The position numbers were made by a program, and so were the translations under genes. From positions 1,138,871 through 1,202,870 of the forward strand of contig DFXZ01000004.1 in assembly GCA_002381805.1 (NCBI GenBank): a stretch of 64,000 nt of DNA. Reading direction: 5' to 3'. A model generated the notes under the pieces. That model made no database searches. It was not told the DNA's origin and saw only the letters and a list, made by a program, of their open reading frames with translations. Shown here piece by piece: positions 26,190-35,392 of this stretch (its first letter is position 1; every line of letters begins with the position of its first letter). This DNA is from Bdellovibrio sp. UBA4095 (lineage in GTDB: Bacteria > Bdellovibrionota > Bdellovibrionia > Bdellovibrionales > Bdellovibrionaceae).

Positions 26190-27301
26190 AAGTAATTGCC
26201 GCTTTTATCTTTTTATTTTGCACAAGCGGGTTTGCTCAGGAGATCAATCACTCTTATCGCCCGGTTCGTTCGCTGGGGATGGGTGGAACTGTATTTACAA
26301 CCATTCGCGGAGCCGAATCGATGTTTGTAAATCCGGCTGCCATGGGGAAAATTCAAGGTCTTGATATTCATTTGGTTGGAATAAACGTGGGCGCGCGAAT
26401 GCTTAGCACCGAGGATATTGAGGCGATTCAGGATATCGATGAAAATGATCCCGCGACTTATAATAATTTATTCGGCAAGAGGATTTATGCTGATGCCTTA
26501 GGGAGTACAGCAATTGCTTTTCCTTATCTGGGATTTGGCTACTACACCGATTATTCTCTTTCGCTGGAGCTGAATAATCCGGGCTTTCCTGAATTCACTA
26601 CCTATTTCCGCAATGATCAAAACTATGTGATCGCCGGCGCCTATCCGATTGGTCGAAGCAGCTATATTGGTCTTTCTTTTAAAAAGATTGATCGCTGGGG
26701 CGGCGATGTCCAAGAGATAGGTTTATCCGATGTGGCCAACGCCGACGGTATTGACGGCATAATGGAAGAGTTCGACAACAAGGGGACGGGCTATGGTGTC
26801 GATCTTGCTTATTTGACTGAAGTGGATGGTCCTTTGAGTCCCATTCTTACCGTGGTGTGGAAAGATGTTGGTGGCACGTCTTTTAAGAAGACAGGTGGAG
26901 ATGAAGCTCCCTCTCATATTCCTGGCAATTTGAGTGCTGGGGCCGCTTTAGGGGTAGATTTGCCGGGGTTGGATTGGATTATTGCCCTTGAAGGCACTCA
27001 TCTGTTGGATTCAGATATTCAAATAGGCAAGAAAGTTCATCTGGGGACAGAAATTTCGCTGCCATTTTTAGATATTCGGGCGGGTATCAATCAGGGCTAC
27101 GTATCCTATGGTGTTGGATTGGACTTTTTTATCTTCAGACTTGATGCTGCCAGCTACACGGAAGAGCTTGGTGTTTATCCTGGTCAGACAGCAGATCAGC
27201 GTTATGCGATCGCTTTAAGTATGGACCTTGGATTTGACGCTAATTTCAAGTTTACTCAGAACAATAATAATAAAAAAACTCGATTGAAACAGCGTCGCTA
27301 G
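26180..27301 (+). CDS. PorV/FadL-like outer-membrane protein, paralogue 3
   Basis: A 373-residue barrel with a signal peptide ending GFAQ. Family marks: SLGMGGTVFTTIRGAESMFV then NPAAMGK, VWKDVGGTSF, HLGTEI and RAGINQGYVSYGVG, and SYTEELGVYP. It differs from its paralogues in ending with a basic, asparagine-rich tail (NNNNKKTRLKQRR) instead of an aromatic residue, so the last strand is followed by a short polar extension. GGAGGG at 26168 fixes ATG 26180, inside the end of the lipoprotein gene. Last gene of the barrel cluster. Confidence 0.74.
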   Translation: MAVKVIAAFIFLFCTSGFAQEINHSYRPVRSLGMGGTVFTTIRGAESMFVNPAAMGKIQGLDIHLVGINVGARMLSTEDIEAIQDIDENDPATYNNLFGKRIYADALGSTAIAFPYLGFGYYTDYSLSLELNNPGFPEFTTYFRNDQNYVIAGAYPIGRSSYIGLSFKKIDRWGGDVQEIGLSDVANADGIDGIMEEFDNKGTGYGVDLAYLTEVDGPLSPILTVVWKDVGGTSFKKTGGDEAPSHIPGNLSAGAALGVDLPGLDWIIALEGTHLLDSDIQIGKKVHLGTEISLPFLDIRAGINQGYVSYGVGLDFFIFRLDAASYTEELGVYPGQTADQRYAIALSMDLGFDANFKFTQNNNNKKTRLKQRR

Positions 27302-27377
27302 TCTCTTGAATAAACAGTACCCAGCGTCAGGTTGATTTAAAATTGCGACGGGAGCTGATTTCCGCGATAATGCTTTC

Positions 27378-30110
27378 ATGTTAAAGATTCATCCGATCAA
27401 GAATCGCTCGCAAATTCAAGAAGTCTTCGATCAATATGCTCCCCGAGCACAATCTTGGCTGGTATCAGATCTCCGCTCTAAGTTCGAATTGCAACAAAAA
27501 ATTATTTCTCGTGACGGACATTTTGTCGATGAGTCTGTGTTGCGAGCGAGCGATCTATGGAAATTGCTGCTAAGGCGTTTGGCGCCGGAGGTTCGCTTAG
27601 TAAGCGATCCATTCGCCAGATCATTGCTCAGAACTATCTTGGATGAAAATGAATCTATTCTGGGAGTGAACTCATCTGCAGAGGATACTGTTTTTTCCTA
27701 TATTGATCAGATGGCGGCAGTTCTTTTCCATCCCGATGGCACGAAGCGGTTGGAGGAGTGGTTTGAAACACATCCTGAAGCCGAAAATCGTTGGAAAGAA
27801 TGGTATCTGCGAGCACGTTTTTGCGCTCTTTTGTTGTTAAATGAACATCATGTCATCACGGCTGACTGGATCACCGCATTTCTACAGAACTTCAATGATT
27901 TAGAAAGAGTGTGGCAGACACCTTTGATAGTAGATCTCAGCGGAGAAATAACGAGAGTCGAGGCCGAGCTTCTGCGAGTTCTTTCTAGAACCGTGGATGT
28001 GGTGGTTCTTGAGCCGGACCCGCTTTGGAAGAAAGACTTCCATTATCTTTTAAAGCCCTATGAAGATTTACGGGCACAGAGCGCTGCCATCATAGAATTG
28101 GAAGTTCCTGATAAAAAAGAGAAAAAAACCGAAGTGCATCGTTTTTCCGGCATGCTTGCGGAGATCAAGCATGCCGTGGGGTTGACGCGTGCTTGGCTAG
28201 AGCAGGGCGTAAAAGCCGAAAACATTGCTATAGTCGCGCCAGATATCGAACAGTATTGGCCCGTCCTGCAGGCATTTTTGGCAGAAGAAGGAATTCCGTC
28301 ACAAAAAGATATTACGCATAAAGCACAAAGCCTTCCGTCAGTAACGAAATGGTTGGCCTTGCTAAGAGCAAAAAGCGGTCGGCTTTCACCGTCTGATTTG
28401 GAAATTTCTTTTTTCCAAAGAGACGAGTCGCAGGAGTTGCGTTACGAAGAATTTAAAGCATTGTTCAAAAGTCTTTACGTTAACGAAGACCTTGCCCGCA
28501 ACGAGCTCGTCTTTAAAATTTTTAACGAGCAGCTTGATGTTACTGGATCTATCCGTCGTGATGAGTTCGTCGCGAGAGCTTTGTTGCACTGGAATTCACG
28601 CGACATAGATATTGTTCAGGTTGTCTTGCGAGAGCTTCTGCAAAATGCCACAGCGGGGACCCACTTAACTTGGAAAGAGTGGTTAACTTATCTAGAGTCA
28701 GTAGTCGCCGCCAAAGAGTATACCTTAGAAAGAGGCGAGCCCAACGGAGTTTTAGTTACTAAGCTAATGTCAGCCTATAGCGAAAAAGCCCATTACAGAA
28801 TCTTTTTAGGAATGACCGACGAATCTTTAAGATGCAAAAACAAGACTCAGCTGTCTGGTGATGATTACTTTGAACTGGCTAAGGATCTGGGATTCTATTT
28901 GGACAACCCCGATCAGAGTGATCTTGAATTTGAGTTGCGTTTGTTGGCAGAGGCGGACTCCATTCAGGATGTTTATTGTTTTGGAGCCACTGATTTGACC
29001 GGGACACTCTGTTCTCCCTCGACATTCTGGCTTGAGCTTGGTGGCGACCACGAGAGGCTGACCTTACCTGAAGAAACACGTTGGGATCAGCTTCAGCACT
29101 CTTCTCAGGTTGGGCAAAGACCTTGGCTTGTGGAAAGAAAAGATCAGGTCGAAAAAAGAATTCAGCAAGATCTAGGCAGAGTTCCTTTGGAGACTTTAGA
29201 AGTGTCGGAGTTTCCACGAATATCTGCTTCCTCTGTCGAGAGCTTTTTGGAATGTCCGTTTATTTTTGCAGCTCAACGGTATTTCAAACTGAAAGACCTT
29301 CCTGATATTGATTTGGATATCGATCATCGGACGCGAGGCCAATTGGCCCATGCACTCTTTGAAAAGCTGACGGTGGAGCCCATGCGTTTTGACTGGTCTA
29401 CAGAAGAGCTCGATCAGATTTTAGAGGAGATTCGTGGACAAAAGAAACTTATCTTTGCTGATGAGCGGCTTTGGCTTCCTTTAAAAAAGAAGCATATTCA
29501 ACTTGGCATCCGTTTTCTTAGCTTCGAAAAGAAATGGCGGCAGGAGTTTCAAAAGACCAAAACTTTGGGGCGAGAGGTTCGCTTTGAATTTTATCTGGAT
29601 CCCAAAACGGAAGAAATATACCGGGAAGCTCGGCCACAAACGTTTAGAATATCTGGTCAGGTTGATCGTATCGACACAAATGGTGAAGGTCATCTGGTGG
29701 TTCTGGATTACAAGAGCAGTGCAGGCAATATTTCTGCCCATAGTTCTTGGCTTAAAAAGAATGAACTGCAGCTTTTATTTTATATGTGGGTTCTTGAAAA
29801 GTCCCTTATGACCGAAATCAAAGGCGAGGTTATTGGCCTGTTCTATTATGTCTTTAGAACCTTTGATCGCAAAGGCTTCAAGATTGATGAACTGGCGGCT
29901 TCTTCGAGTGCCTTATATCCTGCCTCAAAACGGAAAGATAAGAACGCCAATTACGAAGCCAAAGAAAGATACCTGACAGAGTTCAGTCAGATTCTTATGG
30001 GAACTTTGGACCGTATTGCACGAGGTGAGGTGAATACAGAGCCTGCCGATAGCAAAACTTGCTCTAGCTGTGAATGGAGACGACAATGTCGCGCCCCTCA
30101 TCTGATTTGA
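27378..30110 (+). CDS. addB: AddB-type nuclease subunit of helicase-nuclease
   Basis: A 910-residue protein. The C-terminal third is a PD-(D/E)XK nuclease with the AddB-type iron-sulphur staple: Cys626 in LECPF and Cys895, Cys898, Cys904 in CSSCEWRRQC. Nuclease residues are visible in GQVDRID and VLDYKSS. The N-terminal helicase-like part lacks a P-loop (no GxxGxGKT), so it is probably an inactive helicase fold used to read or scan DNA, as in Bacteroidetes-type AddB. With AddA it would process DNA double-strand ends for recombination and degrade foreign DNA. The start of addA overlaps its end, so the two are coupled. The ribosome site of 27378 is weak. Confidence 0.85.
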   Translation: MLKIHPIKNRSQIQEVFDQYAPRAQSWLVSDLRSKFELQQKIISRDGHFVDESVLRASDLWKLLLRRLAPEVRLVSDPFARSLLRTILDENESILGVNSSAEDTVFSYIDQMAAVLFHPDGTKRLEEWFETHPEAENRWKEWYLRARFCALLLLNEHHVITADWITAFLQNFNDLERVWQTPLIVDLSGEITRVEAELLRVLSRTVDVVVLEPDPLWKKDFHYLLKPYEDLRAQSAAIIELEVPDKKEKKTEVHRFSGMLAEIKHAVGLTRAWLEQGVKAENIAIVAPDIEQYWPVLQAFLAEEGIPSQKDITHKAQSLPSVTKWLALLRAKSGRLSPSDLEISFFQRDESQELRYEEFKALFKSLYVNEDLARNELVFKIFNEQLDVTGSIRRDEFVARALLHWNSRDIDIVQVVLRELLQNATAGTHLTWKEWLTYLESVVAAKEYTLERGEPNGVLVTKLMSAYSEKAHYRIFLGMTDESLRCKNKTQLSGDDYFELAKDLGFYLDNPDQSDLEFELRLLAEADSIQDVYCFGATDLTGTLCSPSTFWLELGGDHERLTLPEETRWDQLQHSSQVGQRPWLVERKDQVEKRIQQDLGRVPLETLEVSEFPRISASSVESFLECPFIFAAQRYFKLKDLPDIDLDIDHRTRGQLAHALFEKLTVEPMRFDWSTEELDQILEEIRGQKKLIFADERLWLPLKKKHIQLGIRFLSFEKKWRQEFQKTKTLGREVRFEFYLDPKTEEIYREARPQTFRISGQVDRIDTNGEGHLVVLDYKSSAGNISAHSSWLKKNELQLLFYMWVLEKSLMTEIKGEVIGLFYYVFRTFDRKGFKIDELAASSSALYPASKRKDKNANYEAKERYLTEFSQILMGTLDRIARGEVNTEPADSKTCSSCEWRRQCRAPHLI

Positions 30111-33100
30111 TTTTGAAGAATACTATTCTGCGAGCTGGAGCCGGCGCTGGTAAGACAACGACTCTGACTCAAACTTTTCTTAAATTTGCTAGCGATTTTA
30201 AAGAGCGCAATGGAAAATTCCCTCGCATTGTGGTGACGACCTTTACTCGAAAGGCCACCCAAGAGTTAAAAGAACGTTTGCTTTTGAAAGCTTTAGAAGA
30301 CGAGCGAAAAGATCTCTTCCAGTTCGTGAGTTCAAAATCTCAAGTTCAGATTTCGACAATTCATGGCGTAGTCAGTTTGTTTCTGTCTCGTTATGGCGCA
30401 TCCATTGGCCTGACGCCAGACTACAAAATAATGAGTGATTCCGAAGTGAAAAAAGGGGCGCGCAAAATCATGCGTAAGTACCTGCTTGAGAATAGTCAGT
30501 TGCAAGAGCTTTTAGAAGAGTACGAATTTCATGCACTGGAAAGCGCGCTTCTGGTTTACCATAATGAAAAAGTCGTGGCTCCGCATTTAGACTTTGTTAG
30601 TCAGGATGTTTTCCAGGAGGAAACCGAAAGGGTTATCAAAGATATCTGCACAAAGATTCGCAATGTTTGCCTGGCTATTTCTCGCGATTGTTCGAATGAA
30701 AAGTGGCTGGAGTACACCTCTCAGCTTACGAATTTTTTGTGGCAGGTTACAGATCAGGATTTCGAAGGTTTCTATCAGCGATTGCACGCTTTCTGGGAAA
30801 GCCTGACCAAGCCTCAGTTTAGAAAGGCAACTCCTCCTTTTGATTCTTCGTTGAATGAGGAACTCGATGAACTGCGGAAGCGGGTTGACAGCCTTTTAGA
30901 AGAGCCTCGTTACCGTCCTCAATTCTGGGAGCGCCACCAAAAGAACTGTGAACTATTTAAAGAACTTGCCGAAAGTTTTACGGCAGAGTTCATGAAGTTG
31001 AAGCTGGAGACCGGATTGTTGGCGATGTCGGACTTGGAGACTTTGGCTTATAAAATTATTCAGGAGTCTCCCGTGTCCGCAGAGAAATTCTCTCAAGAGT
31101 GGGATTTCTGGATGGTAGATGAATACCAGGATACCAGTCCCCATCAGGTAGAAATTTTGCATCATCTTATCGGAAAGAGTCCGGTCTTTGTGGTTGGAGA
31201 TCCGCAGCAGAGTATCTATTTGTTCCGTGGCGCTCGCTCTGAAGTCTTCCAGGAAAAGGTCGAAGAAATTCGCGCCCAAGATGGCGATGTTCAGGTTAAG
31301 CTGGTCAATTATCGTTCCACACCTGAAGTCCTAAGTTTCTTCAATTATTACTTTACTCGCTTGAGTACTCAATTTGCTGCGATGACCCCGGCGCCGGATA
31401 AGCCGGTGAAGGGACCGGAGGAGCCGGTCGTGCAAATTCTCGTAACAGAAACTTCCGTCGAAGACGCGGACTCTGCAGAGACCTTAGCGACAGTGGTGCG
31501 CATTCAGGAGTTATTGGACGCGGGCGTTAGTCCTGAGCAGATCTGCGTTTTAGGCAGGACCCATCGGACTTTGGAGCAGACCGCAAAGCTCGCACAAGAA
31601 TACGGCGTTCCTTTGCAATTGCACAGTGGCTCCGGATTCTATGAGCGCAGAGAAGTTTTGGATTGTCTGTCGATTTTAAAATTTTTGGTGAATCCCCATG
31701 ACAACGCCAATTTCGTAGCTCTCTTACGATCGCCTTGGCTTAATGTTGCCGATCGAGAACTCGCGGCGATTTGTCATGCCGGTCGGCAATCTTATTGGAG
31801 ACTTGCCGGTGCCAACATGGACGAAAGAGCAGATTCTCATCCGCTAAAAATTCTGAAGAAAATGATCAGCTTGAGTGAGGAGCGTGGACTGTCGTGGACC
31901 CTGAAAAACGCACTTATTGAATTGGGGCTTTTTGACTATTCCGCGCGCATCGATGCCAGTGGACGAAGGGAAGCTAACCTTTGGAAAGTGGTGACGTTGC
32001 TCGCTCAGGAAGAACGTCGTCCAGGTTTTAATTATCTCGACTTTTTGGATTCAAGCCTAGAAACCTTGTCTGTTGACGAAGGCAGCGAAGATGCCGATGC
32101 AACTCCGGTTATCGAGCCCAAAAGAGTGAACTTCATGACCGTTCATGCTTCGAAAGGTTTGCAATTTGAGCACGTGATCGTACCTGGAATGGGACAAGAT
32201 CCAAGAGGAAGCCTGGCTCCTATGTTCAGCATTCAGGAAAAAACGGCGTTGTGGACTCTTAGAATACGCGATGAAGAATCTCAAGCAATGGCCAGCAGTA
32301 TTTTAGCGGACCAGATTGTCGACCAATTACGACGACGGGAAGCAGAAGAATTTAATCGCGTGCTTTACGTGGCACTCACACGCGCTAAACTTGGTGTGAC
32401 TCTGCTGTGGGATAAAAAAGTGGGTAAAAAGTCATGGGCCGCAAACTGTCCTCTTATTCTTGAAGAGGGATTGCATCAGCTTCCTGAATTTTCGTACCTG
32501 GTGAGGGTGGGCAACCTTCAGCCGCAAAAGATGAGTGAAAAAGAGCTTCTTGATAAAACGCTTCGCCCTCTTTGGCAGTCCAGCGATAAACGGCAGGAGA
32601 AAAAGTATATTTCGGTGACTGAGATGCTAGCGGTTGCATCAAGTTCACCAACAACTGCATCCTCTGGTTCCATTGGTGCACAAAAGCTGGGATCAGCATT
32701 GGCCAGAGCGCAACAGGGCACTGATGCGCACAGAGTGTTTGAAGCATTAAAGTATACGGATATTCAGTCCTTGATAGAGACTTCCGAAGATGAGTTAAAA
32801 AAGCCTTTGCAGTTTATTGCTCGGTCTCAAGAGGCACCTCTACTACAGATTATCGAAAACGGATTTGTAGAGTGGGGCTTTGCCTTAAACCATCAGGACG
32901 CTCTTATGCAGGGGCAAATTGATCTGTGGGGAATTGTCGACGACGTATTGTGGATGGTCGATTATAAAACGGGTTCGCAAAAATATTCTGAAACCGCTTT
33001 CCAGCAATTGGAACTTTATGCCTGGGCTCTTTCTAAAATGCAAAGCTTGGAAAACGTAAAATCAATTAAGTTAGCGGTGGTCTATCCGTTAGACGAAGTC

Positions 33101-33178
33101 ATCAAAGTTAAAGAGCTGCGCGAGTTCGGAGAGATGAACTCGCGCATAGAGGTCCAAATCAAAAACTATCTTGGCTAA
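30086..33178 (+). CDS. addA: AddA-type helicase-nuclease (UvrD family)
   Basis: A 1030-residue superfamily 1A helicase. Motifs: Walker A AGAGAGKTTTLT, motif Ia TFTRKAT, Walker B DEYQDTS, GDPQQSIYLFRG, VNYRST, TVHASKGLQFEHVI and YVALTRAK. The C-terminus adds a nuclease domain (GQIDLWGIVDD and MVDYKTG, then QLELYAW). It unwinds and cuts double-strand DNA ends with AddB to load RecA. GGAG five bases before ATG 30086 fixes the start inside the end of addB. Together they replace RecBCD; no recBCD gene is in the window. Confidence 0.93.
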   Translation: MSRPSSDLILKNTILRAGAGAGKTTTLTQTFLKFASDFKERNGKFPRIVVTTFTRKATQELKERLLLKALEDERKDLFQFVSSKSQVQISTIHGVVSLFLSRYGASIGLTPDYKIMSDSEVKKGARKIMRKYLLENSQLQELLEEYEFHALESALLVYHNEKVVAPHLDFVSQDVFQEETERVIKDICTKIRNVCLAISRDCSNEKWLEYTSQLTNFLWQVTDQDFEGFYQRLHAFWESLTKPQFRKATPPFDSSLNEELDELRKRVDSLLEEPRYRPQFWERHQKNCELFKELAESFTAEFMKLKLETGLLAMSDLETLAYKIIQESPVSAEKFSQEWDFWMVDEYQDTSPHQVEILHHLIGKSPVFVVGDPQQSIYLFRGARSEVFQEKVEEIRAQDGDVQVKLVNYRSTPEVLSFFNYYFTRLSTQFAAMTPAPDKPVKGPEEPVVQILVTETSVEDADSAETLATVVRIQELLDAGVSPEQICVLGRTHRTLEQTAKLAQEYGVPLQLHSGSGFYERREVLDCLSILKFLVNPHDNANFVALLRSPWLNVADRELAAICHAGRQSYWRLAGANMDERADSHPLKILKKMISLSEERGLSWTLKNALIELGLFDYSARIDASGRREANLWKVVTLLAQEERRPGFNYLDFLDSSLETLSVDEGSEDADATPVIEPKRVNFMTVHASKGLQFEHVIVPGMGQDPRGSLAPMFSIQEKTALWTLRIRDEESQAMASSILADQIVDQLRRREAEEFNRVLYVALTRAKLGVTLLWDKKVGKKSWAANCPLILEEGLHQLPEFSYLVRVGNLQPQKMSEKELLDKTLRPLWQSSDKRQEKKYISVTEMLAVASSSPTTASSGSIGAQKLGSALARAQQGTDAHRVFEALKYTDIQSLIETSEDELKKPLQFIARSQEAPLLQIIENGFVEWGFALNHQDALMQGQIDLWGIVDDVLWMVDYKTGSQKYSETAFQQLELYAWALSKMQSLENVKSIKLAVVYPLDEVIKVKELREFGEMNSRIEVQIKNYLG

Positions 33179-33189
33179 ACAGCGTGTTG

Positions 33190-34314
33190 TTATTCGATGG
33201 AAGACAATGCGTCTCTAAGAGAATCTTCGTCCTGCACACCAACGAAGACGAGTTCAGCACGGCGATCCTGAGGAGAGGTTCCTTCGGCTTCAGTTTCGCC
33301 TCGTCCAACTGTTGTTATTTCAACATTTGTAAGGCCACTTTCTTGAAGGGCGCTAGCAACCTCGGCGGCTCTCTGTTCAGAAAGTCGTTGGTTCAGCTCG
33401 GTGCTACCGGAAGTATCTGCGTGGCCTCGGATCTCAACTCTTTCCACAAGCTCCGGGTTGTCATTCAGAACTTCTGCCACCTGACTTAAAGTGTTTTGAT
33501 CCTGCTCCTTCACTTGGGCTTGACCCACTGGAAAGGTAATTAGTTTATCTTGAGCAATTGCATCGAGTGGAACATCAGTCGCAGCCCCGATCATTGCATC
33601 AGATTCTGTGCCTTCCTCCATATCCGTCGCGGCCACGCCTGTTCCTGCAGGACCGTATTCAGTCGCAGCCATTTCTGACTGCGAAGATTCTTCGGCCATT
33701 GCTGATGACGTTGTAGGCTGACGGCTTCCCGGATTCCAACCAATTTGCAAATCGATCATGGCCATATTAACCGCTCGATCATCAGTGTTCGTCAGTGTCT
33801 GAATACGGCCGCCGACACGGGCGAGCCAGCTTTGTGAGATATTAAATTCTTTAAGAAGTTGAATACCAGCAAACTGAGCATCTGCTTGCTCGGCTCCATA
33901 GTTGCCACCCTGATTGAAGAAGTGATCGGCCACCACACCAATCTGCCAGCGGTTGCCGAAGCCATATCGAGCAGCCAGCTCTAAGGCGCTGTCAGTGATG
34001 GTATCATCAAGCGCTCCATCTTGAGAGAACTGTTGATTGTTGAAACCATAACCAACATCAAGAATCAGTGGCATATCGAAATAGTAGGAGCCCAGCAACT
34101 TTAAGGTTGTCGGAACGCCTTCAACATCAAGCTCGCTATCATATGCGGTGTAACCACCGCCGGCCCCAATGAATGGCACAATGCCAGAAGGCTTTCCTCC
34201 GCGACCTTCTTCAGAAAATCGCAGTGCGGAGCTTGAACTTTCTTCATCCTGAGCCCGAGACTCCCCTGCGGTAAACATACAAAGTATCAAAGTAGAAAGA
34301 AGTAGTGTCTTCAT
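33190..34314 (-). CDS. OmpA-like outer-membrane protein
   Basis: A 374-residue protein: signal peptide ending ESRA, an N-terminal segment (about 40-195) with amphipathic strands such as VPFIGAGGGYTAY and YFDMPLILDVGYGF suggesting an 8-stranded barrel, an acidic Met/Ala-rich linker, and a C-terminal OmpA peptidoglycan-binding domain (RVEIRGHADTSG, then LSEQRAAEVASAL and DRRAELVFV). It tethers outer membrane to peptidoglycan. A promoter-like pair lies at 34357-34386, and GGAG is 7 bases before ATG 34314. It lies convergent with addA. Confidence 0.92.
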   Translation of the reverse strand: MKTLLLSTLILCMFTAGESRAQDEESSSSALRFSEEGRGGKPSGIVPFIGAGGGYTAYDSELDVEGVPTTLKLLGSYYFDMPLILDVGYGFNNQQFSQDGALDDTITDSALELAARYGFGNRWQIGVVADHFFNQGGNYGAEQADAQFAGIQLLKEFNISQSWLARVGGRIQTLTNTDDRAVNMAMIDLQIGWNPGSRQPTTSSAMAEESSQSEMAATEYGPAGTGVAATDMEEGTESDAMIGAATDVPLDAIAQDKLITFPVGQAQVKEQDQNTLSQVAEVLNDNPELVERVEIRGHADTSGSTELNQRLSEQRAAEVASALQESGLTNVEITTVGRGETEAEGTSPQDRRAELVFVGVQDEDSLRDALSSIE

Positions 34315-34633
34315 AGATATCTCCTTTTAAAAACAGCTTTTTGAATTTTTGCATTTTTAGTATGGGCTCGTCCAAATGGGGGTCAAAATGTAAGACTGCA
34401 ATCGTGAATTGCAGAACGAAAGATTTTTGGCTTTGGTCGTGAGAATTGTTTTCGCTTGGCTATTGAGAGGAAGAACAAAGTAGAGCCTTTTCCCCAGATG
34501 CCTTGAAATATGAGTTGTTGCCTTCGGCGCAAGGTCCAGGGATTTTGTGGCCGAGCCAGCTGGATTTTTTCTCGAGGTCGTCTTTGCTGCGACAAGCGTT
34601 GACTCATCAACTGGGCCCAGCGACGATGAAGAG
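34315..34633. other. Intergenic stretch between divergent ompA-like and rnhA genes
   Basis: It holds the minus-strand promoter candidate at 34357. From about 34547 a plus-strand GTG start would extend the RNase HI protein by 29 residues; I treat that as uncertain. No RNA gene seen. Confidence 0.5.
34357..34386 (-). promoter_or_regulatory. Candidate sigma-70-type promoter of the OmpA-like gene
   Basis: On the minus strand TTGACC (complement of 34381-34386) and TACTAA (complement of 34357-34362) are separated by 18 bases. Transcription would begin about 34350, some 35 bases before the ATG. Confidence 0.5.
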
Positions 34634-35389
34634 GTGAAAAATACCGAACGAGATTTTATTCGAATTTTCTCTGATGGCGCGTGCTCAGGCAACCCGGGTC
34701 CAGGTGGATGGGGAGCCGTTGTTCTTTTTCGAAATGATGAAGTTCAAGAGCTAGGTGGCCGGGAATCCTCAACCACTAATAACCGCATGGAAATGATGGC
34801 GGCGCTAGAGTCTTTGCGATTGGTTGCGGATCAAAACATGCCTGTGCATTTTTATACTGATTCGACTTACTTGATTCGCGGAATTACACAGTGGATCTGG
34901 GGTTGGAAAAAAAGGGGATGGAAGACGGCAGATGGTGGCGATGTTTCTAATCGAGATATATGGGAAGCACTAGCCGAAGTCATCCGGGCCCGCGGCCCCA
35001 AAGCAAAAATTGACTGGCATTACACTCGGGGCCACATTGGCAATCCGGGGAACGAGCGATGCGACAGAATCGCCGTCGCTTTTAGTCGGAACGAGCCCAT
35101 TCACCTTTTTCTGGGGCCCTACAATCAGTATTCTGTGAATTTACATGAGCTCCCCGCAGATACATCCTTGCCAGAGATGAAGTCCCCGGGTGAAAAAAAA
35201 GAAGCTGCCTTTAGCTACCTCAGCAATATCGGGGGGTTGGTTTATCGCCATAAAGATTGGCCATCTTGCCAAAAAAGAGTTTCGGGTAAATCGGGCGCAA
35301 AATTTAAAAAAGCAAAGTCGGCTAACGATGAATTGGAAATTTTAAGATCATGGGGTCTCGGTGCGCAGACCGTGATCAATGAAGGATAG
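34634..35389 (+). CDS. rnhA: Ribonuclease HI with C-terminal hybrid-binding-like domain
   Basis: The N-terminal 150 residues are a complete RNase HI: FSDGACSGNPGPGGWG, NNRMEM (catalytic Glu), YTDSTYL and GNERCDRIA (Asp), with the IWGWKKRGWKT substrate-binding handle. It cuts RNA in RNA-DNA hybrids. The last 50 residues (GGLVYRHKDWPSCQKRVSG then GAKFKKAKS) resemble the hybrid-binding domain of eukaryotic RNase H1 and caulimovirus viroplasmin, which is normally at the N-terminus. GTG 34634 gives the normal RNase HI start (VKNTERDFIRIF); GTG 34547 would add 29 residues. Neither has a strong ribosome site. The SDR gene follows after 3 bases. Confidence 0.87.
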   Translation: MKNTERDFIRIFSDGACSGNPGPGGWGAVVLFRNDEVQELGGRESSTTNNRMEMMAALESLRLVADQNMPVHFYTDSTYLIRGITQWIWGWKKRGWKTADGGDVSNRDIWEALAEVIRARGPKAKIDWHYTRGHIGNPGNERCDRIAVAFSRNEPIHLFLGPYNQYSVNLHELPADTSLPEMKSPGEKKEAAFSYLSNIGGLVYRHKDWPSCQKRVSGKSGAKFKKAKSANDELEILRSWGLGAQTVINEG

Positions 35390-35392
35390 AAA

